Below, piece by piece: positions 15,620 to 24,409 of a DNA stretch of 64,000 bases. The notes beneath the pieces were generated by a model. The model searched no databases. It was not told where the DNA came from and was given only the letters and a program-made list of their open reading frames with translations. The stretch is from the NCBI RefSeq assembly GCF_002086635.1, contig NZ_MVHD01000026.1:1-64000 (forward strand), given 5' to 3'. The stretch is from Mycobacterium alsense. Lineage in GTDB: Bacteria; Actinomycetota; Actinomycetes; Mycobacteriales; Mycobacteriaceae. Made by a program: the position numbers and the translations under genes. How positions within the stretch are numbered: position 1 is the first letter of the stretch; the number at the start of each line of letters is the position of its first letter.

Positions 15620-16594
15620 TCAGCCGCGTGACGCCGTGCGGAACCTCTCCCGGTAGGCCTTCGGCGAGACGCCGAGGTGGTCGACGAACACCCGCCGGAG
15701 GCTTTCGGGGCTGCCGAACCCGGCGACGCGTGCGGTGTCGGCGACGGTGCGCCCGGCGTCGAGCGCGGCGCGGGCGGCGTCGATCCGCACCATTTCGACG
15801 TAGCGCGCGGGCGTCGTCCCGAGTTCGGACTGGAACAGCCGCGTCAGCTGCCGTGTGCTCAACGAGGCCCGCGCGGCAAGGCTTTTCACGTCGTGGTTGG
15901 CGGCCGGGTCGGCCGAGATGGCGTCGGTGACCTTGCGTAGCGGGGACTGCGGCGGGGGATCGGCCTCGACGAGCACGGAGAATTGCGATTGCCCGCCCGC
16001 GCGCTTGAGGTAGACGACCAGCCACCGGGCCACGTCGCGGACCAGGTCGGTGCCGTGGTCCGCCTCGACCAATGCCAACGCCAGGTCGATGCCCGACGAG
16101 ATTCCGGCCGACGTGTAAACGTCGCCGTCGCGGACGAATATTGCGTCCGGCTCGACGGTGACGGCGGGGAAGGCCCGGGCGAACAGCCGGGCATCGTGCC
16201 AGTGCGTCGTGGCGCGCCGGCCGTCGAGCAGCCCGGCCCGGGCGAGGACGAACGAGCCCGTGCAGATCGAGGCCAGGCGCCGGGTGCGGCCCGCGATCGA
16301 CCTGATCGCCTCGACGAGTTCGGGGTCGATCGACCGCCGCGGCAGGTTGTCGCTGCCGGCGACCATGACGGTATCGGCCGACTCGATCGACGAGATGGCG
16401 TCCGTGACACCCAATCGGGTCCCGATCGAGGTGGTGACGTCGCCGCCGTCCACCGATGCGATCTTGAGCCGGTAGTCGGCGCCGAAGCGGTTGGCCTCGG
16501 CGAAGACCTCGCCCGCTCCGGCGACGTCCAACATCGTGACGTCGTCGAAGACGACGAGGACTATCACGCGCGACGGCGAACCGGCTTCGGCCAC
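15620..16594 (-). CDS. GlxA-type AraC-family transcriptional regulator (DJ-1/PfpI domain plus HTH)
   Basis: 324 residues. N-terminal DJ-1/PfpI-like domain: VIVLVVFDDVTMLDVAGAGEVF, then the nucleophile-elbow region LASICTGSFVLARAGLLDGRRATTHW (Cys in position). C-terminal AraC helix-turn-helix pair: SLAARASLSTRQLTRLFQSELGTTPARYVEMVR and VADTARVAGFGSPESLRRVFVDHLGVSPKAYRERF. The GTG start (16594) is chosen because the PfpI domain begins ten residues later. It diverges from the HD-domain gene across about 105 bases. In this regulator class the N-terminal domain senses a small molecule; here it probably controls the flanking HD and cupin genes and the luciferase-like gene. Confidence 0.85.
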   Translation of the reverse strand: MAEAGSPSRVIVLVVFDDVTMLDVAGAGEVFAEANRFGADYRLKIASVDGGDVTTSIGTRLGVTDAISSIESADTVMVAGSDNLPRRSIDPELVEAIRSIAGRTRRLASICTGSFVLARAGLLDGRRATTHWHDARLFARAFPAVTVEPDAIFVRDGDVYTSAGISSGIDLALALVEADHGTDLVRDVARWLVVYLKRAGGQSQFSVLVEADPPPQSPLRKVTDAISADPAANHDVKSLAARASLSTRQLTRLFQSELGTTPARYVEMVRIDAARAALDAGRTVADTARVAGFGSPESLRRVFVDHLGVSPKAYRERFRTASRG

Positions 16595-16699
16595 CGACTC
16601 ATTGTGTCGCAATTCGTGGGAAGGACGGCGCAAACGACTACGGCCGGTGGGGCGCGATGCCCGCAAACTTTTCCTACCCGGCCACACGAGGAGACGATC

Positions 16700-17350
16700 A
16701 TGCAGACCCGATCGATGGAAGCCATAGCGGGCATCGTCGTGCCCGACACGCCACTCGTCCGCGCGATCACCGAGGTGATCCGCGAGGCCGAAGACGACCT
16801 GCTCTTCGACCACTCGCGGCGGGTGTTCCTGTTCGGCGCGCTGCAGGGCCGCCGGCGCGGGCTGCAGCCGGACCTGGAGTTGCTGTATGCCGGGGCGATG
16901 TTTCACGACCTGGGTCTCACCGAGCGCTACCGCAGTTCCACCCTGCGCTTCGAGGTCGACGGCGCCAACGCCGCGCGCGCCTTCCTCGTGCAACATGGTG
17001 TCGACCGGGCCGACGCAGACAAGGTGTGGCTCAGCATCGCCCTGCACACCACGCCCGGCATACCGGAGTTCCTCGATCCCGAAATCGCCTTGGTGACAGC
17101 GGGTGTCGAAACCGATGTGCTGGGCATCGGCCGCGACGACCTTTCTCCCGAAGCCCTCGCCGCGGTCACCGCGGCCCATCCGAGGCCGGACTTCAAGCGG
17201 CGCATCCTGGCCGCCTTCAACGACGGCATGAAGCATCGCCCGCACAGCACCTTCGGCACGGTCAACGCCGACGTGCTGCAGCACTTCGACCCGGAATTCG
17301 CCCGCGAGAACTTCGTCGACGTCATCCTCGAAAACACCTGGCCCGAATAG
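16700..17350 (+). CDS. HD-domain phosphohydrolase-fold protein, cyanamide-hydratase-like
   Basis: 216 residues. The HD metal-binding signature is visible: an upstream His in LLFDHSRRVFLFG, then LLYAGAMFHDLGLTERY with the His-Asp doublet, a Glu in LRFEVDGANAARAFLVQHGV and a further His in ALHTTPGIPEF. The spacing resembles HD proteins of the cyanamide hydratase type, often encoded beside GlxA-type AraC regulators. ATG 16700 has a clean GAGGAG site. It is followed after 32 bases by the cupin. Substrate unknown; hydration of a nitrile- or cyanamide-like compound is only a family suggestion. Confidence 0.8.
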   Translation: MQTRSMEAIAGIVVPDTPLVRAITEVIREAEDDLLFDHSRRVFLFGALQGRRRGLQPDLELLYAGAMFHDLGLTERYRSSTLRFEVDGANAARAFLVQHGVDRADADKVWLSIALHTTPGIPEFLDPEIALVTAGVETDVLGIGRDDLSPEALAAVTAAHPRPDFKRRILAAFNDGMKHRPHSTFGTVNADVLQHFDPEFARENFVDVILENTWPE

Positions 17351-17382
17351 TGTGGGTGCGAGCCGATTCGGAGGAGGCGGGC

Positions 17383-17864
17383 ATGGACGGGATCCCGGTG
17401 AGCGTGGTCCGGCCCGGCGAGGGCGACGTCGTGGGGCTACCCGGCTTCGGGGCGGTGTTCAAGCTGTCCAGCTCGACCAACGGCGGCGAGGTGTCCATCG
17501 TCGAGCACCCCTTCGCCGTCGGCGTGCTCACCGCCGCGCATCGGCACACCCACGAGGACGAGCATTCGATCGTGTTGGCGGGCGAGATCGGCTTTCGCTC
17601 CCCCCGCGGGCAGATGCACGCGATGTGGAACGCCGGCAGCGTACCGGGCCGCATCGTCGAGACCATCACCCCTGGCGGTTTCGAGAACTATTCCGGGACC
17701 TCGGCGAGCTGCTCGTCGAGCGCGCCGACGACCCGGTGGGCAAGGTGCTGCACGAGCTGCCCGAGTTCGGCGAGCTCGCGGACAAGTACGGGCTCACCTA
17801 CGAAAACCCGGACTGGATGGACGACATCAGGCGGCGATACGGGCTGAACCCGCCGTCGCACTGA
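17383..17864 (+). pseudogene. Cupin-domain protein gene interrupted by a single-base frameshift
   Basis: The first frame from ATG 17383 (GGAGGAGG site upstream) reads a normal cupin: EVSIVEHPFAVGVLTAAHRH, then HTHEDEHSIVLAGEIGF and ETITPGGFENY. It then runs into a Ser/Thr/Arg-rich nonsense tail ending at 17847. The neighbouring frame continues the protein as FRDLGELLVERADDPVGKVL and ends KYGLTYENPDWMDDIRRRYGLNPPSH at 17864. The break is at about 17691, where TATTCCGGG reads in frame if one T is restored. Intact length would be about 160 residues. A real mutation and a sequencing error look the same here. Third gene of the HD operon. Confidence 0.8.
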
Positions 17865-17943
17865 CGCGGCGGGCCGCCCGGACCGCTGGTCGGCGCGCGA
17901 TTTGGCCGCCGCGACGCGCGTTCGGTAACCTGTCATTTACCGA

Positions 17944-18020
17944 CGCGGGGTGGAGCAGCTCGGTAGCTCGCTGGGCTCATAACCCAGAGGTCGCAGGTTC
18001 GAATCCTGTCCCCGCTACTA
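17944..18020 (+). tRNA. tRNA-Met (CAT), initiator type
   Basis: A complete cloverleaf: acceptor CGCGGGG with CCCCGCT, D-arm GAGCAGCTCGGTAGCTC, anticodon stem-loop CTGGG-CTCATAA-CCCAG with anticodon CAT, and T-arm GCAGG-TTCGAAT-CCTGT. Position 1 is C facing T at 72, so the first pair is open, and the anticodon stem carries three consecutive G:C pairs. Both are hallmarks of initiator tRNA. The encoded end reads CTA rather than CCA, so the tail would be completed enzymatically. Confidence 0.93.
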
Positions 18021-18026
18021 AGTGGG

Positions 18027-18064
18027 AATGGCCCCCGGAGGAGACTCCGGGGGCCATTTCTTTC
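18027..18064 (+). terminator. Intrinsic terminator after the tRNA
   Basis: AATGGCCCCCGGAG (18027-18040), loop GAGA, then the exact complement CTCCGGGGGCCATT (18045-18058), followed by TCTTTC. A 14-bp perfect stem with a T-rich tail seven bases after the tRNA is a textbook intrinsic terminator. Confidence 0.9.
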
Positions 18065-18147
18065 GCCGAACGTGCACACACTGCGAAAAACCACGCGAAA
18101 TTTCGCAACCACTGCACGCTCGGCGAAAGGGCCAGAGGCCCGGAAGT

Positions 18148-18159
18148 GGCCCAAAGTCC
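18148..18159. promoter_or_regulatory. DosR-box-like palindrome before the nitroreductase/hydrogenase genes
   Basis: GGCC-CAAA-GTCC inside GTGGCCCAAAGTCCTTT, matching the core of the DosR consensus GGGACTWWAGTCCC in its half-sites. It lies 90 bases before the Acg-like gene and is the only such site seen before the Acg, Rv1733c-like and hydrogenase genes. Confidence 0.6.
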
Positions 18160-18248
18160 TTTCCTCCGGAGCCCTCGTACTCTCGCCGGACCCGGCCTAC
18201 CTGGGCAATCGTGGAACCCGAGACGCTTTACCGAAGGGGAACACGGCT

Positions 18249-19226
18249 ATGAACGCGCACTTTCCGGATGCCGGCACGGTACGTACCGCGCTGGCATTGG
18301 CGTCCCGGGCGCCTTCGGTGCACAACACCCAGCCCTGGCGGTGGCGCGTCGACGCGGCGAGCCTGCATCTCTACGCGGACCCGCACCGGCACCTACCCAA
18401 CACCGATCCCGACGGCCGGGACCTGATGCTGAGCTGCGGCACGGCCCTGCACCACTGCGTCGTCGCCTTCGCGGCCGTCGGGTGGCGCTCCAAGGTGACC
18501 CGGCTGCCCAATCCGGGCGACCCCGATCATCTCGCCGCGATCGAGCTTGCACCTCATCCCGCCGACGGCGTCGACATCGCCCTTGCCGCGGCCATCCCGC
18601 GGCGCCGAACCGACCGGCGGCACTACAGTTCCTGGGCGGTGCCGGTGGGAGACATCGCGCTCATGGCGGCGCGGGCGGCCCGAATGGGCGTGACCCTGTG
18701 CCAGGTCGACGACATCGACAAGCTGCACGACATCGTCGCCGAATCCATTGCGCAGCACCGCAGTTACGAGTACCTCGCGGAGCTGACAGCCTGGAGCGGG
18801 CGCTACGCCTCGGTGGCGGGGGTCCCGGCTCACAGCACGCCGGCGCCGGACCCCGGGTCGAAGGTCCCCGGGCGATTCTTCGCCGGTCCCGCGCTGCCGA
18901 TGGCACCGGCCTCTTCGCCCGTCGACGACAACGCCGTCGTCCTCGCGCTGGGTACCCGCGCCGACGACCGGCTCGCGCAGCTGCGAGCCGGCGAGGCCAC
19001 CAGCGTGGTGCTGCTCACCGCGACGTCGGTCGGGCTGGCCAGTTGCCCCGTGACCGAACCGCTGGAGGTCGCCGGTACCCGCGAGTCGGTCCGCGTCGAG
19101 ATCTTCGGCGGCGGCGACCACCCGCAGATGTTGCTGCGGGTGGGCTGGGCCCCGATCAACGCGGACCCGCTGCCCGCGACGCCGCGCCGCGACCTCGCCG
19201 ATTTCGTCGAGTGGGTGGACCGGTAA
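18249..19226 (+). CDS. Acg-family nitroreductase-like protein
   Basis: 325 residues of the actinobacterial Acg/Rv3131-type nitroreductase-fold group. Signatures: ASRAPSVHNTQPWRWRV near residue 20, LSCGTALHHCVVAFAAVGW, IPRRRTDRRHY, and C-terminal TSVVLLTATSVGLASCPVTEPLEV followed by LLRVGWAP. In M. tuberculosis such proteins are strongly DosR-induced; they bind flavin but may sequester rather than use it. Homology begins at ATG 18249, so longer open-frame versions are not used. It is first in a tight series with an Rv1733c-like gene (28-base gap) and the hydrogenase genes. Confidence 0.88.
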   Translation: MNAHFPDAGTVRTALALASRAPSVHNTQPWRWRVDAASLHLYADPHRHLPNTDPDGRDLMLSCGTALHHCVVAFAAVGWRSKVTRLPNPGDPDHLAAIELAPHPADGVDIALAAAIPRRRTDRRHYSSWAVPVGDIALMAARAARMGVTLCQVDDIDKLHDIVAESIAQHRSYEYLAELTAWSGRYASVAGVPAHSTPAPDPGSKVPGRFFAGPALPMAPASSPVDDNAVVLALGTRADDRLAQLRAGEATSVVLLTATSVGLASCPVTEPLEVAGTRESVRVEIFGGGDHPQMLLRVGWAPINADPLPATPRRDLADFVEWVDR

Positions 19227-19254
19227 AGCCGTTGACGTGTGCAGGGAAGCCGCG

Positions 19255-19833
19255 ATGGAGACGTTCACGTTGGACCCTCGCCGCTGGCGCATCGCCCGCG
19301 TCTTCGGCCGTAATCCCCTGCTTCGGCGCACCGACCGCATCGAGGCCGCGGTCGTGCTGCTGGCGTTCGCGGCGTCACTGATCGCGGTGCCCGTAGCGGG
19401 CGTGGTGGGGGCGACGGTCTACGCCGGGCGTGCGCACCTATACGCCCAGGAGGCACACGAGCGACACCATGTGACCGGCACGGTCACCGGCGCGCGGCGC
19501 GCGGACCCGGCCACGTCCGTCGCGCAGGTCAGGTGGCCGGCACCGGTCGGCGATCGCACCGGCACACTTCGGCTCGACCAGCCGGTCTCGCCGGGCGAGA
19601 ACATCGAACTGTGGGTGGACAACGACGGCAATCCCTCGCCCGCGCCGACCCCGGCTTGGCACGCTGTGGCTGACGGGGCCGCTGCGGCGGGGGCCGTCTC
19701 GCTGATCGTCGGTGCCGGGTTGGCATCAGCCGTAGCCGGCGCCCGCTCGCGGCTTGACCGCGCACGCGACGCCCTATGGGAGCGCGAGATCCGATGCCTC
19801 GCCGACGACGGCGGCCGCACCAACCGTCCATGA
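19255..19833 (+). CDS. Rv1733c-like membrane protein
   Basis: 192 residues with two predicted transmembrane helices (AAVVLLAFAASLIAVPVAGVVGATVYAG, about residues 32-59, and AVADGAAAAGAVSLIVGAGLASAVAGA, about 137-163) around a short extracytoplasmic loop containing VRWPAP-GDRTGT and WVDNDG. The N-terminal RVFGRNPLLRRTDRIE and this architecture match M. tuberculosis Rv1733c, a DosR-regulated antigen of unknown function. ATG 19255 is preferred to the upstream TTG/GTG options. Fifty-six bases separate it from the hydrogenase beta subunit gene, so it is probably in the same transcript. Confidence 0.8.
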   Translation: METFTLDPRRWRIARVFGRNPLLRRTDRIEAAVVLLAFAASLIAVPVAGVVGATVYAGRAHLYAQEAHERHHVTGTVTGARRADPATSVAQVRWPAPVGDRTGTLRLDQPVSPGENIELWVDNDGNPSPAPTPAWHAVADGAAAAGAVSLIVGAGLASAVAGARSRLDRARDALWEREIRCLADDGGRTNRP

Positions 19834-19889
19834 TGCGGCCAGATCCTCAACCCCTATGCAGCACAGCCGGTTAGGCGGATGATGAGGCG

Positions 19890-21014
19890 ATGAGCGGAGA
19901 CGGCGAACGCCACGAAGTGGCGTCGTTCGGGGCGGCCGGCCTGCAACGCCTCGTCGAGGTGCTGATCGAGCGGGGCTACCGGGTGGTCGGTCCGACGTTG
20001 CGAAACAGCGCGATCGTGCTCGCGGAACTCGAGTCGGCCGACGATCTGCCACGCGGCTGGGGCGTCGACGTCAGCCCCGGGAATTACCGGTTGCGCCGGC
20101 GCGACGACGACGCCGTGTTCGGGCACTCGGCCGGTCCGCAGTCGTGGAAGCAGTTCCTCCACCCCCCGCGGCAGCGCCTGTGGGCCGGCGGCCGGGACGG
20201 CAGCGGCGGCGCCGAACCCGACGACGCGGCACCGCGGTACGCGTTCCTGGGGGTGCGGGGGTGTGACCTGGCCGCGATCGCGACCCTTGACGGGGTGCTC
20301 GGCCGCCCCGACTATCCCGACGATTCCTACGTCGGCCGCCGGCGGCGGGCTTTCGTGGTCGCCGTGAATTGCACGGAACCGGGTGGGCTGTGCTTTTGCG
20401 CGTCGATGGGCACCGGTCCCGCGGCCGGCCCCGGCTACGACCTGGCCCTGACCGAGCGCCTCGACGGCGGGGAGGCGACCTACCTCGTCGACGTCGGCAG
20501 CGCCGAGGGCGGCGACGTGCTCGCGGCGGTTTCGCACCGGGTCGCCACCAGCGACGAAATCGCTTCTGCGCGCGATGATGTCGAATCGGCCGCCGATCGG
20601 ATGGGCCGGCAGATGCCGGACACGGACCTGCGGGGGCTGTTGATCCGGTCTCGCGAATCGCCGCAGTGGGACGAGGTCGCCAGCCGATGCCTCACCTGCG
20701 GCAACTGCACGATGGTGTGCCCGACCTGCTTTTGCACCAGCACCGAAGACGTCAGCGACCTCACCGGCGAGCACGCCGAGCGCTGGCGAAATTGGGCGTC
20801 GTGCTTCGAGTTCGACTTCACCTACATTCACGGCGGCGGTGCCGTGCGTCAGTCCGGCGCCTCGCGATACCGCCATTGGCTGACCCACAAGCTGGGCACC
20901 TGGCACGACCAGTTCGGCATGTCGGGCTGCGTCGGCTGCGGCCGTTGCATCGCATGGTGCCCCACTGGCATCGACATCACCGCGGAGATGAACAAGATGG
21001 CCGCCGATGACTGA
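19890..21014 (+). CDS. NiFe hydrogenase-associated iron-sulfur subunit (beta, HydB/AsrA-like)
   Basis: 374 residues. Homologous by motif to the beta subunit of group 3b sulfhydrogenases and to AsrA of sulfite reductase. An N-terminal domain holding [18 protein letters not shown] and [18 protein letters not shown] is followed by two 4Fe-4S motifs: [15 protein letters not shown] (about residues 269-283) and [16 protein letters not shown] (about 351-366). It passes electrons between the gamma (FAD/NAD(P)) and small hydrogenase subunits in the cytoplasm. It overlaps the next gene by eight bases, indicating translational coupling. Confidence 0.88.
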   Translation: MSGDGERHEVASFGAAGLQRLVEVLIERGYRVVGPTLRNSAIVLAELESADDLPRGWGVDVSPGNYRLRRRDDDAVFGHSAGPQSWKQFLHPPRQRLWAGGRDGSGGAEPDDAAPRYAFLGVRGCDLAAIATLDGVLGRPDYPDDSYVGRRRRAFVVAVNCTEPGGLCFCASMGTGPAAGPGYDLALTERLDGGEATYLVDVGSAEGGDVLAAVSHRVATSDEIASARDDVESAADRMGRQMPDTDLRGLLIRSRESPQWDEVASRCLTCGNCTMVCPTCFCTSTEDVSDLTGEHAERWRNWASCFEFDFTYIHGGGAVRQSGASRYRHWLTHKLGTWHDQFGMSGCVGCGRCIAWCPTGIDITAEMNKMAADD

Positions 21015-21858
21015 GGCGGTCGCCGGTACCACCCCCAACGCCATGGCCCCCGTCCCGTACCGGGTGCGCAGTCGCGTTGTGGAGAGCCCCGATTCGGTGA
21101 CGCTGTGCCTCGAGCCCGCCGGGGTGACGCTGCGGACCCCGCAGCCCGGGGAATTCATGATGCTCTACGCGTTCGGTGTGGGCGAGGCGGCCATCTCGAT
21201 AAGCGGCGATCCCTCCGTAACCGACGGATCGATCACGCACACCATCCGGGCGGTCGGGGCGGTGAGCCGCGCCCTGCACGATGCGGAACCGGGCAGCGTC
21301 GTCGGTGTTCGGGGCCCGTTCGGCACCACGTGGGGACTGGACGAAGCCGCGGGGCGGGATTTGGTCATGGTCGCCGGCGGGGTGGGTTTGTGCCCGTTGC
21401 GCCCGGCGGTGCTGGGCGCGCTGGCCCGGCGATCCCGCTACGGCAAGGTGACGCTGATCGTGGGCGCGCGCTCACAGGCCGACTTCGTCTTCGCCGAGCA
21501 GCTCGAAAAGTGGTCCCACGAGCCGCAAATCGAGTTGCACATCACCGTCGACGTCCCGGTGCAGGGCTGGGGCGGTGAGGTCGGCCTGGTCACCGAGCCG
21601 CTGCGCCGGCTCGCGCTCGACCCCGGTCGCACCACCGCCTTCCTGTGCGGCCCGGAGCGGATGCTGCGCTTCAGCGCCGAGACATTGCTGGCGAAAGGCG
21701 TAGCCGCCCAGGATATTCGAGTTTCGCTGGAACGCAACATGCAGTGCGGAGTCGGCTGGTGCGGCCACTGCCAGCTGGGTCCGCTGCTGCTGTGCCGTGA
21801 CGGCCCGGTCGTCGGCTACGACATCGCCGGTCCACTGCTGAAAGTGAAGGAGCTTTAG
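21007..21858 (+). CDS. NiFe hydrogenase-associated FAD/NAD(P)H subunit (gamma, HydG/AsrB-like)
   Basis: 283 residues of the ferredoxin-NADP reductase-like family. FAD domain with [20 protein letters not shown]; nucleotide-binding region [20 protein letters not shown] and [17 protein letters not shown]-terminal 2Fe-2S ligands in [26 protein letters not shown] (four Cys). This is the gamma subunit of bidirectional group 3b hydrogenases, linking H2 turnover to NAD(P)H. The ATG overlaps the previous stop and the stop codon abuts the small-subunit ATG, so the four structural genes form one tightly packed operon. Confidence 0.88.
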   Translation: MTEAVAGTTPNAMAPVPYRVRSRVVESPDSVTLCLEPAGVTLRTPQPGEFMMLYAFGVGEAAISISGDPSVTDGSITHTIRAVGAVSRALHDAEPGSVVGVRGPFGTTWGLDEAAGRDLVMVAGGVGLCPLRPAVLGALARRSRYGKVTLIVGARSQADFVFAEQLEKWSHEPQIELHITVDVPVQGWGGEVGLVTEPLRRLALDPGRTTAFLCGPERMLRFSAETLLAKGVAAQDIRVSLERNMQCGVGWCGHCQLGPLLLCRDGPVVGYDIAGPLLKVKEL

Positions 21859-22617
21859 ATGGGCTCCACCACGCTGGCCGTGTGGAAGTTCGCCTCCTGC
21901 GACGGCTGCCAGCTGACCTTGCTGGACTGCGAGGACGAGTTGCTCACGCTCGCCGACCAAGTGCAGATCGCCACGTTCGCCGAGGCGTCCAGCGAGATGG
22001 TGGGCGGCCCGTACGACGTTTCGCTGGTCGAGGGCTCGATCACCACGCGTCACGACGAGCGACGCATCCGTGAAATCCGCGAGCAGTCGAAGGTTCTGGT
22101 CACGATCGGCGCCTGCGCCACGGCGGGAGGAGTGCAGGCGCTGCGCAATTTTGCCGACGTCGCCGAATTCGCCTCCGTCGTCTATGCCAAACCGGAGTAC
22201 ATCGACACGCTGGCGACGTCCACGCCGGCTTCGGCGCATGTCAAGGTCGACTACCAGCTGCAGGGCTGCCCGATCGACCGCGGTCAGCTGCTCGACACCC
22301 TCGCGGCCCTGCTGATCGGACGCAAACCGCGACTGCCGGCCAAGACGGTATGCACCGAGTGCAAGCTCCGCGGCGTCACGTGTGTCGTTGTCGCAGAAGG
22401 TATCCCGTGTCTCGGCCCGGTCACCCATGCGGGTTGCGGAGCGCTGTGCCCCCGGCATCATCGGGGCTGCTACGGCTGCTTCGGCCCGTCCGCGGTCCCC
22501 CGAACCGCGACGCTGATCCCGCTGCTGCGCCGCGACGGCATGTCCGACGACGACGTCGACCGCGTCTTCTCCACGTTCAACGTCGCGAACTTCGCCGCCG
22601 AACGGGGTAAGCAGTGA
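21859..22617 (+). CDS. hyhS: NiFe hydrogenase small subunit, group 3b type
   Basis: 252 residues. The proximal-cluster motif [15 protein letters not shown] starts at Cys14; [20 protein letters not shown] and a Cys-rich C-terminal half ([37 protein letters not shown]) supply further Fe-S ligands. It lacks a Tat signal, so the enzyme is cytoplasmic, as expected for group 3. M. smegmatis has a comparable hypoxia-induced hydrogenase (Hyh). The stop overlaps the large-subunit GTG. Confidence 0.9.
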   Translation: MGSTTLAVWKFASCDGCQLTLLDCEDELLTLADQVQIATFAEASSEMVGGPYDVSLVEGSITTRHDERRIREIREQSKVLVTIGACATAGGVQALRNFADVAEFASVVYAKPEYIDTLATSTPASAHVKVDYQLQGCPIDRGQLLDTLAALLIGRKPRLPAKTVCTECKLRGVTCVVVAEGIPCLGPVTHAGCGALCPRHHRGCYGCFGPSAVPRTATLIPLLRRDGMSDDDVDRVFSTFNVANFAAERGKQ

Positions 22618-23906
22618 GCTCCGAACGCCGCACGCTGAGCGTCGGCACGCTGACGCGCGTCGAGGGTGAAGGCGCTCTGCACGTCACGCTGAGAAACGGC
22701 GCCCTGGAAAGCGTGCAGCTCAACATCTATGAGCCGCCCCGGTTTTTCGAGGCGTTCCTGCGCGGGAGAGCCCACACCGAGCCCCCCGACCTGACCGCGC
22801 GGGTCTGCGGCATCTGCCCGGTCGCCTATCAGGTCAGCGCCTGCAACGCGATCGAGGACGCCTGCGGTGTCCGGGTGGGCGACGAACTCGCGGCGTTGCG
22901 GCGCCTGCTGTACTGCGGCGAATGGATCAACAGCCACGTCCTTCACATCTATCTGCTGCACGCACCGGATTTCCTCGGCTATCCCGACATCATCACCATG
23001 GCGCGCGACCATCCGCAGGTCGTCGAGCGCGGATTGTCGTTGAAAAAAGCGGGCAACCGGCTGATGGAATTCGTGGGTGGGCGCGCGATTCACCCGATCA
23101 ACGTGCGACTGGGCGGGTTCTATTCGACGCCAACGCGTTCGGACTTCACGCCCATCGCCGAGCAATTGCGACGGGCGCTCGACGACGCGCTGGTGACCGT
23201 GGAGTGGGTGTCGGGTTTCGAGTTCCCCGACCTCGAGTTCGACCACGAGTTGCTGGCGCTCACGGCCTCCGGCCGCTACCCGATCGAGAACGGCTCGATC
23301 GCGCGCAGCGCCGGCCCGTCGTTTCCGGTGGCTGAATTCAGCGCGCACATCGCCGAGTCACAGGTGCCCCACTCCACAGCTCTGCACGCGACACTCGACG
23401 GCGGGCGCTATCTGACCGGGCCGCTCGCCCGGTTCGCGCTGAACTCGTCGGCGCTGTCGCCAATCGCGGCGCAAGCCGCCGCCCGCGCCGGCCTCTCCGC
23501 CGAATGCCGTAATCCATTCCGCAGCATCGTCGTCCGCGCCGTCGAGGTGGTCTGCGCGATCGAAGAGGCGCTGCGCATCATCGACGAATACGAGCGGCCA
23601 TCGCGCCCGTTCGTCGAGGTTGCGGCGCGCGCCGGCGTTGGTCACGGCGTCAGCGAGGCGCCCCGCGGCCTGCTTTATCACCGCTATCGGATCGGCGAGG
23701 ACGGGCTGGTTTCGGCGGCGACGATCATCCCGCCGACCGCCCAGAATCAGGCGGCGATCGAAGCCGACCTGGCCCGGCTCGTTTCCGGCAACCTCTCGCT
23801 GGACGACGCGGCCCTGACGGCGCTGTGCGAGCGGCTGATTCGCAGCTACGATCCCTGCATCTCATGTTCGGCACACTTCTTGACCGTGACCCTGCAGCGA
23901 GAATGA
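22614..23906 (+). CDS. hyhL: NiFe hydrogenase large (catalytic) subunit, group 3b type
   Basis: 430 residues. The four Ni-Fe ligands are present: RVCGICPV (Cys65, Cys68) and [10 protein letters not shown] (Cys415, Cys418). The sequence continues nine residues beyond the conserved His421, the peptide removed by a maturation protease. The N-terminal [10 protein letters not shown] and [10 protein letters not shown] are typical. GTG start overlaps the hyhS stop by four bases. A maturation protease is encoded immediately after. No other accessory (hyp) genes are in the window, so nickel insertion must rely on genes elsewhere. Confidence 0.9.
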   Translation: MSSERRTLSVGTLTRVEGEGALHVTLRNGALESVQLNIYEPPRFFEAFLRGRAHTEPPDLTARVCGICPVAYQVSACNAIEDACGVRVGDELAALRRLLYCGEWINSHVLHIYLLHAPDFLGYPDIITMARDHPQVVERGLSLKKAGNRLMEFVGGRAIHPINVRLGGFYSTPTRSDFTPIAEQLRRALDDALVTVEWVSGFEFPDLEFDHELLALTASGRYPIENGSIARSAGPSFPVAEFSAHIAESQVPHSTALHATLDGGRYLTGPLARFALNSSALSPIAAQAAARAGLSAECRNPFRSIVVRAVEVVCAIEEALRIIDEYERPSRPFVEVAARAGVGHGVSEAPRGLLYHRYRIGEDGLVSAATIIPPTAQNQAAIEADLARLVSGNLSLDDAALTALCERLIRSYDPCISCSAHFLTVTLQRE

Positions 23907-24409
23907 CGGACGCGTCCGGTGGGATCGTCATCGTCGGCCTCGGCAACGTCTACCGGCGCGACGACGGCGTGGGTGTCGACGCCGCAACCGCGCTCGATCG
24001 CCTCGGGATACCGAACGTTGTTGTGAGAACGGATATCGCGGACCCGATGAGCCTGCTCGAGGCGTGGACGGATGCCGGGCTGGCCGTGATCATCGATGCC
24101 GCCATCGCCAACCCGTCAACCCCCGGCCGCGTCCGCCGCTGCGAGTGGCGCGACGTCCCGTCCGCGCTCGATGGATTGAGCTCGCACGGCATGGATGTCG
24201 CGCGCGCTCACGCGCTGGGTCGAGCGCTCGGACGGGTGCCCGCCCGGCTCGCGGTGTTCACCGTCGACATCGAAGACGCCGGCCACGGTACCGGTCTGTC
24301 ACCCCGGGTCGCTCGGGCCGTGCCGGAAGTGGTTCGCCAAGTGGCTGCCGAGATCGTCAGGCCGGTTTCCCGCGTCGATCCGAACGATTTATCCGCTGGC
24401 CACAGTTAG
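23903..24409 (+). CDS. Hydrogenase maturation protease (HyaD/HybD family)
   Basis: 168 residues. VIVGLGNVYRRDDGVGVDAATAL carries the family's G-GN---DDG--- motif with the conserved nickel-sensing Asp, and IIDAAIANPSTPG and SSHGMDVARAHALGRALG follow as in HycI/HybD-type endopeptidases that trim the large subunit C-terminus. ATG overlaps the hyhL stop (ATGA). The last 53 bases overlap the 3' end of the convergent serine-protease gene; the family core ends before the overlap. Confidence 0.88.
   Translation: MTDASGGIVIVGLGNVYRRDDGVGVDAATALDRLGIPNVVVRTDIADPMSLLEAWTDAGLAVIIDAAIANPSTPGRVRRCEWRDVPSALDGLSSHGMDVARAHALGRALGRVPARLAVFTVDIEDAGHGTGLSPRVARAVPEVVRQVAAEIVRPVSRVDPNDLSAGHS

Noticed and set aside
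15983..16699. Upstream extension of the HD-domain frame
   Set aside because: It is the complement of the GlxA/AraC gene. Homology and a good ribosome-binding site place the HD protein start at 16700.
16657..17847. Apparent fusion of an HD-region frame with the cupin
   Set aside because: The first part is the wrong frame of the HD gene; the cupin has its own ATG and ribosome-binding site at 17383.
22470..23348. Leftward open frame opposite the hydrogenase large subunit
   Set aside because: No motif; the plus strand carries both nickel-ligand motifs of a complete hydrogenase subunit.
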